A stretch of DNA of 64,000 nt from Bacteroides salyersiae WAL 10018 = DSM 18765 = JCM 12988 (GCF_000381365.1 NZ_KB905466.1:742693-806692); one strand, 5' to 3'; counted from the stretch's first letter, positions 26,201-34,005 are shown. Numbers and translations: made by a program. Notes: generated by a model not told the origin, from the sequence alone.

Positions 26201-26325
26201 GAAGAAAACTGATCATGATGACCATCATGTTCTACATTAACGGCATAACCGACTGTTGTACAAACAGAAAAGAGGAATGTCAAAAAAAAACAGATAAGTA
26301 TTCTCGCACTAACTAACATGTTCAT
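23215..26325 (-). CDS. SusC/RagA-family TonB-linked outer-membrane transporter
   Basis: A TonB-dependent outer-membrane transporter of about 1036 aa. Order: signal peptide, CarboxypepD_reg domain (ISGTVYDSKGDVLVGATIKV ... FLGYESVEV), TonB-box/plug entry (DDVIVTALGIEKK), plug (MQVSKNSSGPGASAKVSIRG, DGVPM, ITVLKGAPAAALYGSQAANG), then the beta barrel ending with a terminal Phe (SLGFSIKCDF). The frame is open to 26349, but a -7 element at 26347-26354 overlaps that start; ATG 26325 or 26319 is used. It forms an orphan pair with the SusD-like gene downstream; no sigma/anti-sigma or sensor gene sits directly beside it. Confidence 0.93.
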   Translation of the reverse strand: MNMLVSARILICFFLTFLFSVCTTVGYAVNVEHDGHHDQFSSKKKISGTVYDSKGDVLVGATIKVKGESEGTVTNVNGEFLLLVNPDATLVVSFLGYESVEVPVSGKTDFKIVLQEDAVMLDDVIVTALGIEKKASSLSYSAMQLKSDELNRVKETNMITALAGKAAGMQVSKNSSGPGASAKVSIRGIRSVVSDNQPLYVIDGVPMLNSTSEQAYSAIGGTADAGNRDGGDGISNLNPEDVESITVLKGAPAAALYGSQAANGVILITTKKGSTGAHKISFSTSLTIDKAFSLPEMQNRYGVSDGVDSWGAQEALPEQDHLNDFFRTGFTSITSLSVSHGNEKLQNYFSYANTTGRGIVDKNRLSKHNLNLRETSVLFNGRLKLDGNVNIMRQVVENKPVPGGFYMNPLVGLYRFPRGEDLSYYRDNFEVYDEDRKLNVQNWHAPSDDFEQNPYWIVNRIQSKDTRARVIASLSARVKVTDWLDIQARGNMDYIGDKLRQKFYASTAPALAGVNGRYLEMDYQEVLLYGDVMATVKKQWNDFSLDAAIGGSINDKVVNSTRYDSKTASLKYPNVFTLANILMNSAAVLDQRIDAHRQLQSVFATAQLGYKESVFIDVTARNDWASTLAFTKHEKSGFFYPSVGASFIFNKWMALPEWISFGKLRGAYSKVGNDIPLFITNSVSHVVAGGGIQANDAAPFEEMRPEMTYSVEVGTEWRFLQSRLGINATYYRTNTRNQFFKLPALSGDRFAYRYVNAGNIQNEGWELTLDAAPVMNRDFMWKTTLNFSSNKNKIIELHEKLKEFVYGPTSFSSSYAMKLVEGGSIGDIYGKAFVRDAEGNIVYETDGDNKGLPQVEGDGNTVKVGNANPVFSMGWSHTLSYKGISLYCLIDWRYGGDILSQTQADMDMYGVSKATADARDAGYVLLEGRRIEDVKRFYKNVVGGRAGVTEYYMYDATNIRLRELSLSYRLPANWIQQMKIFHEIQLSFVGRNLFFFYKKAPFDPDLVLSTGNDNQGIDVYGMPTTRSLGFSIKCDF

Positions 26326-26346
26326 TAATATCAATTTGTATATAGA

Positions 26347-26354
26347 CAAATATA
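26347..26354 (-). promoter_or_regulatory. -7 element of the SusC/SusD-like_2 operon
   Basis: The minus strand reads TATATTTG. It places the transcription start only about 15 nt before ATG 26325. Confidence 0.65.
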
Positions 26355-26427
26355 CATAATAAAATCTAAAAAGAGGTTATCCCAATATCATTTTGATGAA
26401 AGAGTTCGCCAAAACGCGTATTATCAC

Positions 26428-26435
26428 TATTTTTG
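26428..26435 (+). promoter_or_regulatory. -7 element of the UDG-superfamily gene
   Basis: TATTTTTG lies 14 bp before ATG 26450 and inside the longer possible reading frame, fixing the start at 26450. Confidence 0.55.
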
Positions 26436-26449
26436 TTGCAAATAAAACG

Positions 26450-27037
26450 ATGAAAATGGAAATAGAAATAGAGAATCATCCCTTGCAACCTTTTCTTCCG
26501 GTAAAAGCCCGGTTATTAATGCTTGGAAGTTTTCCACCACAAAAAAAGCGGTGGTCTATGGATTTTTATTACCCAAATCTAAATAACGATATGTGGAGAA
26601 TCACCGGAATCCTATTCTTTAACAACAAGGATTACTTCTTGAATGAATCGAAAAAAGCCTTTTGCAGAGAGCGCATCATCGACTTTCTTAATGAGAAAGG
26701 AATTGCACTTTTTGATACGGCTTCTGCCATACGCCGCCTGCAAGATAATGCTTCCGATAAATTCTTGGAAGTTGTGCAACCTACCGATATCCGCGCACTG
26801 CTCCTGCAACTTCCGGAATGCAAAGCGATCGTCACTACCGGTCAGAAAGCCACGGATACCCTCCGTACGCAATTCAGTATAGAAGAACCGAAAGTGGGTG
26901 ATTTCTCCGAATTTTTATTCGAAAACTGCCCGATGCGTTTATACCGTATGCCATCTTCCTCGCGTGCCTACCCTTTAGCACTGGACAAAAAAGCTGCCGC
27001 CTATCGCATCATGTATCAAGATTTACAAATGCTTTAA
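26450..27037 (+). CDS. Uracil-DNA glycosylase-superfamily protein
   Basis: A soluble protein of 195 aa resembling UDG-superfamily enzymes that remove damaged bases. The N-terminal active-site-like motif is LLMLGSFPPQKKRWSMDFYY, where the GSFPP stretch takes the place of the GxxPG water-activating loop. The central strand KAIVTTGQKATDTL and the late loop MPSSSRAYPLALDKK match the expected HPSP-like leucine-loop position. The start at 26450 is supported by the promoter inside the upstream extension. Substrate specificity (uracil, hypoxanthine or other) cannot be told. Confidence 0.78.
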   Translation: MKMEIEIENHPLQPFLPVKARLLMLGSFPPQKKRWSMDFYYPNLNNDMWRITGILFFNNKDYFLNESKKAFCRERIIDFLNEKGIALFDTASAIRRLQDNASDKFLEVVQPTDIRALLLQLPECKAIVTTGQKATDTLRTQFSIEEPKVGDFSEFLFENCPMRLYRMPSSSRAYPLALDKKAAAYRIMYQDLQML

Positions 27038-27059
27038 TCAATATATATATAGGAAACCT

Positions 27060-27413
27060 ATGAAACCGATCTTTTTGCAATACCCCGCATGCAGCACTTG
27101 CCAAAAGGCAAAAAAATGGCTGACAGAGAACAACATTGAGTATACCAACCGGCTCATTGTGGAAGATAATCCCACAATAGAAGAATTAAAGGCCTGGATT
27201 CCCCTTAGCGGATTGCCGGTAAGAAAGTTTTTCAATACCAGTGGATTGGTATATAAAGATCTGAATCTCAAAGACAAGCTACCTACCATGAGCGAAGAAG
27301 AGCAAATCGCCTTATTGGCCACCAACGGTAAATTGGTGAAACGTCCGTTGGTAGTCACCAATAATTTTGTACTGGTAGGTTTCAAACCTGCCGAGTGGGA
27401 AAAGCTAAAATAG
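27060..27413 (+). CDS. ArsC/Spx-type arsenate reductase family protein
   Basis: A thioredoxin-fold protein of 117 aa with an N-terminal CSTC motif (YPACSTCQKAKKWL). It has the family features LIVEDNPTIEELKAWIPLSG and KRPLVVTNNFVLVGFKPAEW. It lacks neighbours of an arsenic operon, so it is more likely a YffB/Spx-like protein of unknown role than a dedicated arsenate reductase. It lies 22 bp after the UDG-like gene and is probably co-transcribed. Confidence 0.85.
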   Translation: MKPIFLQYPACSTCQKAKKWLTENNIEYTNRLIVEDNPTIEELKAWIPLSGLPVRKFFNTSGLVYKDLNLKDKLPTMSEEEQIALLATNGKLVKRPLVVTNNFVLVGFKPAEWEKLK

Positions 27414-27459
27414 TTGAAAACTTCTTTGCAGAAGCGCTTGCAGATTCAAAAGTTTATTC

Positions 27460-27467
27460 TACCTTTG
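27460..27467 (+). promoter_or_regulatory. -7 element of tRNA-Trp
   Basis: TACCTTTG followed by C ends 11 bp before the first base of the tRNA, the expected place for its promoter. Confidence 0.65.
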
Positions 27468-27478
27468 CACCCGCAAAC

Positions 27479-27551
27479 ACGGGAGTAGCTCAGTTGGTAG
27501 AGCACCGGTCTCCAAAACCGGGTGTCGGGAGTTCGAGCCTCTCCTCCCGTG
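27479..27551 (+). tRNA. tRNA-Trp (anticodon CCA)
   Basis: The cloverleaf is complete. The acceptor stem ACGGGAG (27479-27485) pairs with CTCCCGT (27544-27550). The D arm is GCTCAGTTGGTAGAGC, the anticodon stem is CCGGT/ACCGG with loop CTCCAAA giving CCA, and the T arm contains GTTCGAGC. The discriminator base is G, as usual for tRNA-Trp. CCA is not encoded. It has its own promoter and a downstream terminator, so it is a single-gene transcript. Confidence 0.97.
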
Positions 27552-27560
27552 CAAGATTTC

Positions 27561-27595
27561 AATAGCTGTGAGTTAATAACTCGCAGCTATTTTTC
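27561..27595 (+). terminator. Rho-independent terminator after tRNA-Trp
   Basis: AATAGCTGtGAGT / ACTCgCAGCTATT with a short loop, followed by TTT, only 10 bp after the tRNA. Confidence 0.85.
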
Positions 27596-27637
27596 GTTTT
27601 CAGGTCGGACAATAGCTAAAACAGCCCATTCATTCTC

Positions 27638-28843
27638 CTAAAATTGAATCTCCAAAGTCACTTCTCCCCCTCCGACAGTCCATTGCGGACCTTCCCGCAC
27701 AAGACGTATCGCTTCTTTATCAACGGAAGGACATAAACTTCCCTGTACCTTTATATCGATAGGACGCCCCTCGTCATTCACATAAAAAGTCAGTATCACT
27801 TTCCCCTTTACCCGCTCACATTCTTTATCTGTCGGACGGTTCAGATTCTTTTTCAAATATCTCCGATAAGCCTTTTCCCCGATTACCGGACGAGGCATCG
27901 TCAATTGTTCTACGGTTACTGCCGCCCCAGTCAGATTCGCTTTCCGCTGAGTCCCGTACCCTACTACTACCACTTCATCCAATTCTCTACTGTCTTCATT
28001 CATGGCAATCAGCATCTCCTTACTTGTATCGGCTGGAAGAATAACCGGTTCATAGCCTATATAATTGACCGTAATCTCTTTTCCGTCATTCATCGGCAAA
28101 GTAAAATTACCATTCACATCCGATACAGTTCCATTATTAGTACCTCTTACAGTGACGGTAGCTCCCACAATAGGCTCTCCAACCTTATCAATGACACGCC
28201 CTTTCACTCCGTTTACTTTTATCCCGCTTACCATTCCGCTCAGTTGCTTTGCAATACCATTATTGGTAACGGCAGACAGGGCGGTACTAACCGGTTTGGC
28301 AGCTACCGAATCCACTTCAACAACATCAGCCATTACACTCATCCCTGCTTCATCGGCAATTTCTTCCCGCATCTTCGCAGGAGCTGCCTTTGATAGTTGC
28401 CGTTCCCGACTGGCAAACACCTTCACCGAATCTCCCCGGACAGTTCCAGCCAATTTTCCCTTTTCTTCCGGATGTACCGATTTTGCTAAAGGTAACTGAG
28501 GTGTTTGAGGCACAACCTGCAACACGGTATCCCGTTGCAAGGCTTCCAATGTCATAAAAACATCTTCCGGTAGCCTATTTTTCTGATATATGAAATAGCT
28601 GCTCAAACAAACACCTATCAATAAGCTCGCCGCTACACTCCACACAACAGCATGATTCCGTTTTCCCTTTGCTTTTCCCCTGATCCGGCGACGTAAAATC
28701 TCTATCTGATACTCCTGGTTCTCCCCTACGCTGTCATAACCATCCATAGCATCGGCAAGAAAAGGATCACGCATCGCCTCTTTCTGCAAGCGATGAGCCT
28801 CTTTCCCCTTTCGAGTTCCTCGTATGTAGTCTAATAGCTTCAT
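27638..28843 (-). CDS. Hybrid membrane protein: anti-sigma-like N terminus, CarboxypepD_reg domain, TonB C-terminal domain
   Basis: A 401-aa protein in the anti-sigma position behind an ECF sigma gene, translationally coupled by ATGA. Residues 1-60 carry the DPFLADAMDGYD motif typical of Bacteroidetes anti-sigma-like proteins. One TM helix (about 66-86) follows. Then come a low-complexity periplasmic linker, a CarboxypepD_reg domain (about 213-285), a SusC-like TonB-box stretch (DEVVVVGYGTQRKANLTGA), and a TonB C-terminal domain (about 318-401; KGKVILTFYVNDEGRPIDI). It could both hold the sigma factor and contact an outer-membrane receptor. This is inference; energy transduction alone is also possible. 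Confidence 0.82.
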   Translation of the reverse strand: MKLLDYIRGTRKGKEAHRLQKEAMRDPFLADAMDGYDSVGENQEYQIEILRRRIRGKAKGKRNHAVVWSVAASLLIGVCLSSYFIYQKNRLPEDVFMTLEALQRDTVLQVVPQTPQLPLAKSVHPEEKGKLAGTVRGDSVKVFASRERQLSKAAPAKMREEIADEAGMSVMADVVEVDSVAAKPVSTALSAVTNNGIAKQLSGMVSGIKVNGVKGRVIDKVGEPIVGATVTVRGTNNGTVSDVNGNFTLPMNDGKEITVNYIGYEPVILPADTSKEMLIAMNEDSRELDEVVVVGYGTQRKANLTGAAVTVEQLTMPRPVIGEKAYRRYLKKNLNRPTDKECERVKGKVILTFYVNDEGRPIDIKVQGSLCPSVDKEAIRLVREGPQWTVGGGEVTLEIQF

Positions 28844-29409
28844 TGGATCTGATTCTTTATGCAAATCTTTAAATTTCTTTTCCCGTTCTGAATATAACTT
28901 TTCACATGGTTCAGTGTTAAACCTGCCTGCTCCGCAATATCGGCATATGACATCTCTTCCATAAAAAATTGCGTAATGCTGATACGTTGAAGTTCTGGCA
29001 GTTTTTCAAGACAATGCTTCAAGGCATTCAATTGTTCTTCCGAATGATCCTCCTCAGATAACAGATGCAAAAATTCATCGGATTCCATAATATTAATCGT
29101 ATAATCAAGCGGAATTTCCTTATTGTCTTTCCTTAATATCTGCAGACAATGATTTTTAGCTACCCGGTACAACCACGTTTTGAAAACTTTTATCTGATAA
29201 TTGGATACTTTGGAAAGCAGTTCTTCAAAAAGTTGCATGACTGCGTCCTGTGCACGAGCCTCATCACTCAGATATTTAAGACAAAGTCCGTACAGCAACG
29301 GAATATAGCGGTTGTATAATTCACCGAAATATTCTGTTTTACCCGAATCGGTATACTGCTGTAACAGTTCTTCATCAGTCAACTTTGATATGTTTTTCTT
29401 GAAAAACAA
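28840..29409 (-). CDS. ECF-type RNA polymerase sigma factor
   Basis: A 189-aa sigma-70 family regulator. Region 2 is YFGELYNRYIPLLYGLCLKY with DAVMQLFEELL and FKTWLYRVAKNHCLQILRK. Region 4 has LPELQRISITQFFMEEMSY with the helix-turn-helix YADIAEQAGLTLNHVKSYI. It is expected to direct RNA polymerase to a small regulon and to be held inactive by the product of the overlapping downstream gene. The target promoters are unknown, and no SusC gene is directly attached. Confidence 0.9.
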   Translation of the reverse strand: MFFKKNISKLTDEELLQQYTDSGKTEYFGELYNRYIPLLYGLCLKYLSDEARAQDAVMQLFEELLSKVSNYQIKVFKTWLYRVAKNHCLQILRKDNKEIPLDYTINIMESDEFLHLLSEEDHSEEQLNALKHCLEKLPELQRISITQFFMEEMSYADIAEQAGLTLNHVKSYIQNGKRNLKICIKNQIQ

Positions 29410-29558
29410 AAATTCTTTTTAGGCAAAGTTAAAAAAAACAAGTAAACATCAAGTCATATCGGAAAATTAAAAATAGACCCAAAGTATCCAAGTATAACCA
29501 ATCGGTCTAACAAGAAAGCATTCATACACATAACACACTAATAATCAGTCATTATCAA

Positions 29559-29650
29559 AATATATACTTTTATGTAGCATGAATATATACTTTTACCCAA
29601 CAAGAATATACACTCTTACATGACAAGAATATATCTTTTTGCAATCACAT
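29559..29650. repeat. Four 23-bp tandem units (AATATATACTTTTA core)
   Basis: Units start at 29559, 29582, 29605 and 29628, exactly 23 bp apart. The shared core is AATATATACTTTTA with variation in units 3 and 4; units 2 and 3 end in ACAAG. The period equals that of the palindrome arrays at 617 and 51212, but the core differs. The inverse of the core (TAAAAGTATAT) also occurs singly near both flanks of the full IS copy. Confidence 0.75.
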
Positions 29651-29683
29651 AAAAACGAAGCAACTCTCCGACATTACAAGAAA

Positions 29684-29725
29684 ATACCCCCGTCAAGCTG
29701 AGAACATACAGCTTTTCGGGGGTAT
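29684..29725 (-). terminator. Hairpin terminator of the PUL operon
   Basis: ATACCCCCG (29684) pairs with CGGGGGTAT (to 29725), with an inner GCTG/CAGC stem. It lies directly downstream of the minus-strand FG-GAP gene, the last gene of the operon. Confidence 0.75.
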
Positions 29726-29763
29726 ACTGCCAAAGGCCTTCTATTTACCAGTTTGTTATCCTT

Positions 29764-31674
29764 TTACCAAACAATTACCTTTTTCGTTATCATCTCATCC
29801 GTCAACATTATTTTTACCAAATAGATTCCTTTCGACAATTCAATAACCATATCATTCAATAAAACCGACTCCGAATATACATTTCCTCCGTCCATTGAAT
29901 AAACATTAACCACACCTTTCAAATCACACTTGCCGACAATACGTATCGCATTTTCTTCACTTATTATTTTTACAGGAGCTACCGCCGGCTCTTTATCAAT
30001 ACCGGTTCCTGAGCCAAACATGGCAAACGGACCACCCACTTTTGCATTATCGACCGCCTGCACTCCCCATGTATAATCACCGGTCAATCCTGTCACTTTA
30101 TATAACACCCTCTTGCTGATCAATCCGGAAACTTCAGACACTTTCAAACGTCCGGTAGCAATATCGGCAGGAACCGTCATTCGGACAACGTCTCCTTGCT
30201 TGATATACAAATTATATTTCAAAGCATTGGCCGAAGTCTGATCATCTTCCGGAGCATCCCATGAAAACATGGCAATACCATTGGCACCCGGAGTCACTTT
30301 CAAATTCTTAGGTGCACCGGGAGCTTTATTAGACGCGACTCCTTCTCCCAAAACATTCTTCATCAAACGGGTATGCGATCCTCCTGCATCACCATAACCT
30401 ACCAAACACGCATCCAAATTGCCATCATTATCAAAATCCACAAGATTGGCAGTCCCTCCTCTCTGTGCTGCCGCACCGGCATACACAAGTGGAGAAGCTA
30501 TGAACATAGGAGCACCAAGCATACCTCCATTATTCAAATAAACAACATCATTCTCACCCGTCGCATTCATATAAAGAATATCACTAAAGCCGTCATTGTT
30601 AACATCACCGGCATCAATGGAAAGCTCCTGCCTGTTATTGGGTAATCCCGTCGTAGCAGCATCGTACTTAGTGAATCCTCCTGCTGAATTAAGATATAAA
30701 TCGCCACGCCAGTTCCAGCTCACATTCTCATCCCATCTGACTCCGGGAACAACAAAATCAAGCTTTCCATCATTATTATAATCAAGCCAGGCCGGATTTC
30801 CTTCTTCTATACCTGCAAATTCAATAGGCTCGGCAAAAGTTCCGTCTCCATTATTTTTATAAACCGCCCCGTTATAACTGCCATGATAACCATAATCGGC
30901 ATCGTATTTATCAGCATCTATTCCCTCACCCGAAACAATAAGGTCCAAAAACCCATCACCGTCATAATCACCCCAAGCTGCACCACCGCCCGATAATTGT
31001 ATAAACGGCTTAGCTTCACTACCCAGTTTGTTTTTCACCGGTTTATCGATACGTTCGAAGTTCTGTCCATTCACATTTCTGTACAGATATGCTATTCCTG
31101 TATTTTTATCTCCTCCATTTGTACGCCCTTGAATATACAGATCGGTCCAACCATCCCCATCATAGTCCGCAGCTACTACATATCGGGTAGAGCGATTCCC
31201 ATCACCATTATTGATTAAAGGAAACAAGCCGGTAAATACCTCTTCAAAGCCGGCATCTCCTCCTTTATTTTTCCACAGACCCGAGTACAGTTCTCCATTA
31301 CTTTTCTTCCCCGCCAAAAATAAATCCAGATTTCCATCATTATTATAGTCAAACCAAGTGGCATTGGATGTTCTCAGATCCGGAAAATTATGTTCCACTT
31401 TCTCAAATTGCCGGCCATTTTTATTTTTATAAAGCAGTGTCTTTTCTCCCTGTGAAGTCACACCAGACACGATCAAATCCAAAAAGCCATCATTGTCATA
31501 ATCCCCCCATGCAGCAGCAGCTTCATAAATTAGAGGAATATTTTCTGTTCCGTCATCTACTACAACCGGATTCAATATCTCAGAGAAAGAGACATTTTTC
31601 ACCTGAGCAAAAGCAGAAGTACAAACAAATCCGGCTAATACAAATGTATACTTAAAGATTTCTATATTTTTCAT
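29764..31674 (-). CDS. Secreted FG-GAP/VCBS-repeat protein with T9SS-like C-terminal tail
   Basis: A secreted protein of about 636 aa with a signal peptide (FKYTFVLAGFVCTSAFAQ). It has at least six calcium-binding FG-GAP/VCBS repeats with DYDNDGFLDLIV-type loops, predicted to fold as a beta propeller, then a fibronectin-III-like stretch (about 450-550). The C terminus (SMDGGNVYSESV ... ELSKGIYLVKIMLTDE) resembles the Por-type sorting tail. The frame is also open to ATG 31692 (TAATG overlap with the GH97 stop); I prefer 31674 because it gives a compact signal peptide. Role in the PUL: likely surface glycan binding or scaffolding, by inference. Confidence 0.85.
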   Translation of the reverse strand: MKNIEIFKYTFVLAGFVCTSAFAQVKNVSFSEILNPVVVDDGTENIPLIYEAAAAWGDYDNDGFLDLIVSGVTSQGEKTLLYKNKNGRQFEKVEHNFPDLRTSNATWFDYNNDGNLDLFLAGKKSNGELYSGLWKNKGGDAGFEEVFTGLFPLINNGDGNRSTRYVVAADYDGDGWTDLYIQGRTNGGDKNTGIAYLYRNVNGQNFERIDKPVKNKLGSEAKPFIQLSGGGAAWGDYDGDGFLDLIVSGEGIDADKYDADYGYHGSYNGAVYKNNGDGTFAEPIEFAGIEEGNPAWLDYNNDGKLDFVVPGVRWDENVSWNWRGDLYLNSAGGFTKYDAATTGLPNNRQELSIDAGDVNNDGFSDILYMNATGENDVVYLNNGGMLGAPMFIASPLVYAGAAAQRGGTANLVDFDNDGNLDACLVGYGDAGGSHTRLMKNVLGEGVASNKAPGAPKNLKVTPGANGIAMFSWDAPEDDQTSANALKYNLYIKQGDVVRMTVPADIATGRLKVSEVSGLISKRVLYKVTGLTGDYTWGVQAVDNAKVGGPFAMFGSGTGIDKEPAVAPVKIISEENAIRIVGKCDLKGVVNVYSMDGGNVYSESVLLNDMVIELSKGIYLVKIMLTDEMITKKVIVW

Positions 31675-31691
31675 AATATATCCGATTTTCA

Positions 31692-33968
31692 TTAATAGAT
31701 AAAAGTCGTTGAAGCCAATGCAGGCGCCGTTTTCACGGAAACTACATATATTCCTTTATTAAAGTCTGATAAGTTTATTCGTTCGGAATAAACATCGTCA
31801 TTATATTTCCGGGCAAATAATGTTTGCCCGGTGATATCATTTATCCTTACATCCTCTATCCTCTTTTCCGTCTTGATATGGAGCGTATCCGTCTCTTTCT
31901 CAACATAAACAATAAGAGGATTTTCTTGTTTCACTTCTGTAATTCCCGAACCGGAAGCATGAAGCAGCCGGATGGCAAATCCTCCTCCTTTAGCCATCGG
32001 AATGGAGAGTTTAGTATCTTTTGTGATTTCCATTCTTTCGCATACATATTGTTTAGGTTGCTCTCCCGATGCAGAAGTATCTTTAAAAATATCAGCCAGA
32101 TAAGAAACGCCAGCTTCCAAGAAGCCGAAATCGACTTCCAGCGTTCTCGCAGTCCAGTCAGTCATGCCACCTACATACCAATCTTTTCCTTTCTGTTTCG
32201 CCACCAAAATATAATCTCCTAATTTAGCATCCAATGGAACTGTTTTGTCCCACACCACAGGTACAGTCGACAGAAAACTTAGTATATCCGAATATTTATT
32301 GTATTCGGTCGGAGAATCACACAAATAACCTATCCACTGATCATAAATCACATACATCGACAGTTCGTGTGCTCTGGTTCCCATACTCATCGGTGGAGTA
32401 TCATCCTTATCAATCGGCTGGAATTCTTCTTGAGTTACATTTCTCATAGAACCTGGAGTATAATCTTCAGGACCGACCAACGAACGTATAAAAGGAAATT
32501 GTGTATGATATTCCGGTGTCAAAGTTTTTTCCCAGAAATTACATTCTGCACCACGAACAGCCTCAAAATTCAATATATTAGGAAAAGTACGATTTATTCC
32601 GGCAGGAACCGGACAACCATGAAACAATGCCACCATTTGGTGATTTGCCAAGCGTTGTGCAAAATCCCGTCCCCAACGCATAGCAATCTGATCATTACGT
32701 TCGAAAAAGTCAATCTTTGCCCCAGACACACCATAATCTTTCATCTTCTTAATCCAGTCTTCCGGATTTTCTCTAACACAACTCGCCCATGTCCAAACGA
32801 TAATTTTCACATTCTTCTGTTTAGCATAAAGACACAAAGTACGTATGTAGCTCTCGGACCAACCCGCATCAAGTGTCATATATTCAATTCCATGTTGAGA
32901 TGCCCAATCAACATAATACTTATATAACTGGAACGACAGATTATTATTTCCCGATGGGAAATCCACTCCCTCTAAAACAGCTTTATGCCACCATTCCCAA
33001 GCACTCTTACCAGGTTGAATCCACGAAGTATCGGTAAGACGGCACGGTTCCGCCAACATATACACCAATTCATTATTCAGTAAAGATTTATCATCATCAG
33101 AAACAATAATAACCCTCCAAGGGAAAGTACGGTTTCCTTCTGTTTTTGCAATATAATTTTCTCTTGAAATAACCAAATGGTTCGAATACCAATAATTAGG
33201 GTTCGAAGGATCTTCATCCATTACCTCTTTAGGATATTGGGCCCATTTTCCACGCATAGAATTCGGACCGTTTTGTTCCATATATAACCCCGGATAATCA
33301 TATGTATCGGATTCTGTCACTACTATTTTATAAGAAGTGTCAGGATGAGAAAACAATACCGGAGAAACAGAGAAACGGTTATTGGTTATCTCTGTGGGAG
33401 CATTATAAATTTTATAGAGTCTTTCGAAGTTCCGGTATCCTTGATGAATCTGATGTACCTTTCCTTCTTGATCTTTTTCCCCAGAATAATTAGTATCACA
33501 TTCCGGAAAATAAACTGTCGGAGTGAAAGTGAAATTAAATACGGCATCTTCGCTATTTATGATAATTTCTCCGCCCAACCGTGTGATAAACCGATAAGCT
33601 ATGCCTTCATCGTAGGCCCTCACCAGAAGATCATAATCTTCCGTGAAAGAGATCAAAAGCTCGTTATAGGCCTCTCTCAGTGTTTTATTCTTTCCTGCTA
33701 TAACTTCAATTGTCTGATCGACAACGTTTCTTGTAACATTTTTCACCGTTCCCCCTCCTATAATCATACCATTGGAAAGGTTGAGTCCGATAGGGGAAGA
33801 TGCAATCAGTTGTTCGTTACCATGCCAAATTTCATAAGTAGTTCCTTTGTCTATCCGCAACTTTATTTTCAACATTCCATTAGGTGACATCGTTTCATAT
33901 TCTTCAGCCTGTATATTCCATAGACAAAAGAAGATAAATAATGAAGATAAAATTAGTTTTCTATTCAT
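31692..33968 (-). CDS. Glycoside hydrolase family 97, predicted retaining alpha-galactosidase-like
   Basis: A 758-aa secreted glycosidase with a signal peptide ending near IQAEEY. The N-terminal beta-sandwich leads to a TIM barrel (TLDAGWSESYIR, IIVWTWASCV). Asp420 in GAKIDFFERND and Glu475 in RGAECNFWE are 55 residues apart. As I recall, this matches the nucleophile Asp415 and acid/base Glu470 of the retaining B. thetaiotaomicron alpha-galactosidase, rather than the inverting SusB type. The last 65 residues form a Por-tail-like domain (RINDITGQTLFARKY ... NKGIYVVSVKT), unusual for GH97. Third gene of the SusC-SusD-GH97-FG-GAP operon. Confidence 0.9.
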   Translation of the reverse strand: MNRKLILSSLFIFFCLWNIQAEEYETMSPNGMLKIKLRIDKGTTYEIWHGNEQLIASSPIGLNLSNGMIIGGGTVKNVTRNVVDQTIEVIAGKNKTLREAYNELLISFTEDYDLLVRAYDEGIAYRFITRLGGEIIINSEDAVFNFTFTPTVYFPECDTNYSGEKDQEGKVHQIHQGYRNFERLYKIYNAPTEITNNRFSVSPVLFSHPDTSYKIVVTESDTYDYPGLYMEQNGPNSMRGKWAQYPKEVMDEDPSNPNYWYSNHLVISRENYIAKTEGNRTFPWRVIIVSDDDKSLLNNELVYMLAEPCRLTDTSWIQPGKSAWEWWHKAVLEGVDFPSGNNNLSFQLYKYYVDWASQHGIEYMTLDAGWSESYIRTLCLYAKQKNVKIIVWTWASCVRENPEDWIKKMKDYGVSGAKIDFFERNDQIAMRWGRDFAQRLANHQMVALFHGCPVPAGINRTFPNILNFEAVRGAECNFWEKTLTPEYHTQFPFIRSLVGPEDYTPGSMRNVTQEEFQPIDKDDTPPMSMGTRAHELSMYVIYDQWIGYLCDSPTEYNKYSDILSFLSTVPVVWDKTVPLDAKLGDYILVAKQKGKDWYVGGMTDWTARTLEVDFGFLEAGVSYLADIFKDTSASGEQPKQYVCERMEITKDTKLSIPMAKGGGFAIRLLHASGSGITEVKQENPLIVYVEKETDTLHIKTEKRIEDVRINDITGQTLFARKYNDDVYSERINLSDFNKGIYVVSVKTAPALASTTFIY

Positions 33969-34005
33969 ATCATCTTATACATTAAATTGATTATTAATAT
34001 AAAAT

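Larger units (their letters stand above)
29410..29763. other. Intergenic region with a 23-bp tandem array and a hairpin
   Basis: This 354-bp gap holds the 23-bp-period array (29559-29650) and the terminator hairpin at 29684-29725. No ORF is convincing. The sigma-factor promoter should lie just upstream of 29409, but I could not pick a clear -7 element. Confidence 0.55.

Noticed and set aside
27060..27413. Arsenic resistance operon
   Set aside because: A single ArsC-like protein with no arsR, arsB or acr3 nearby; a YffB/Spx-like role is more likely.
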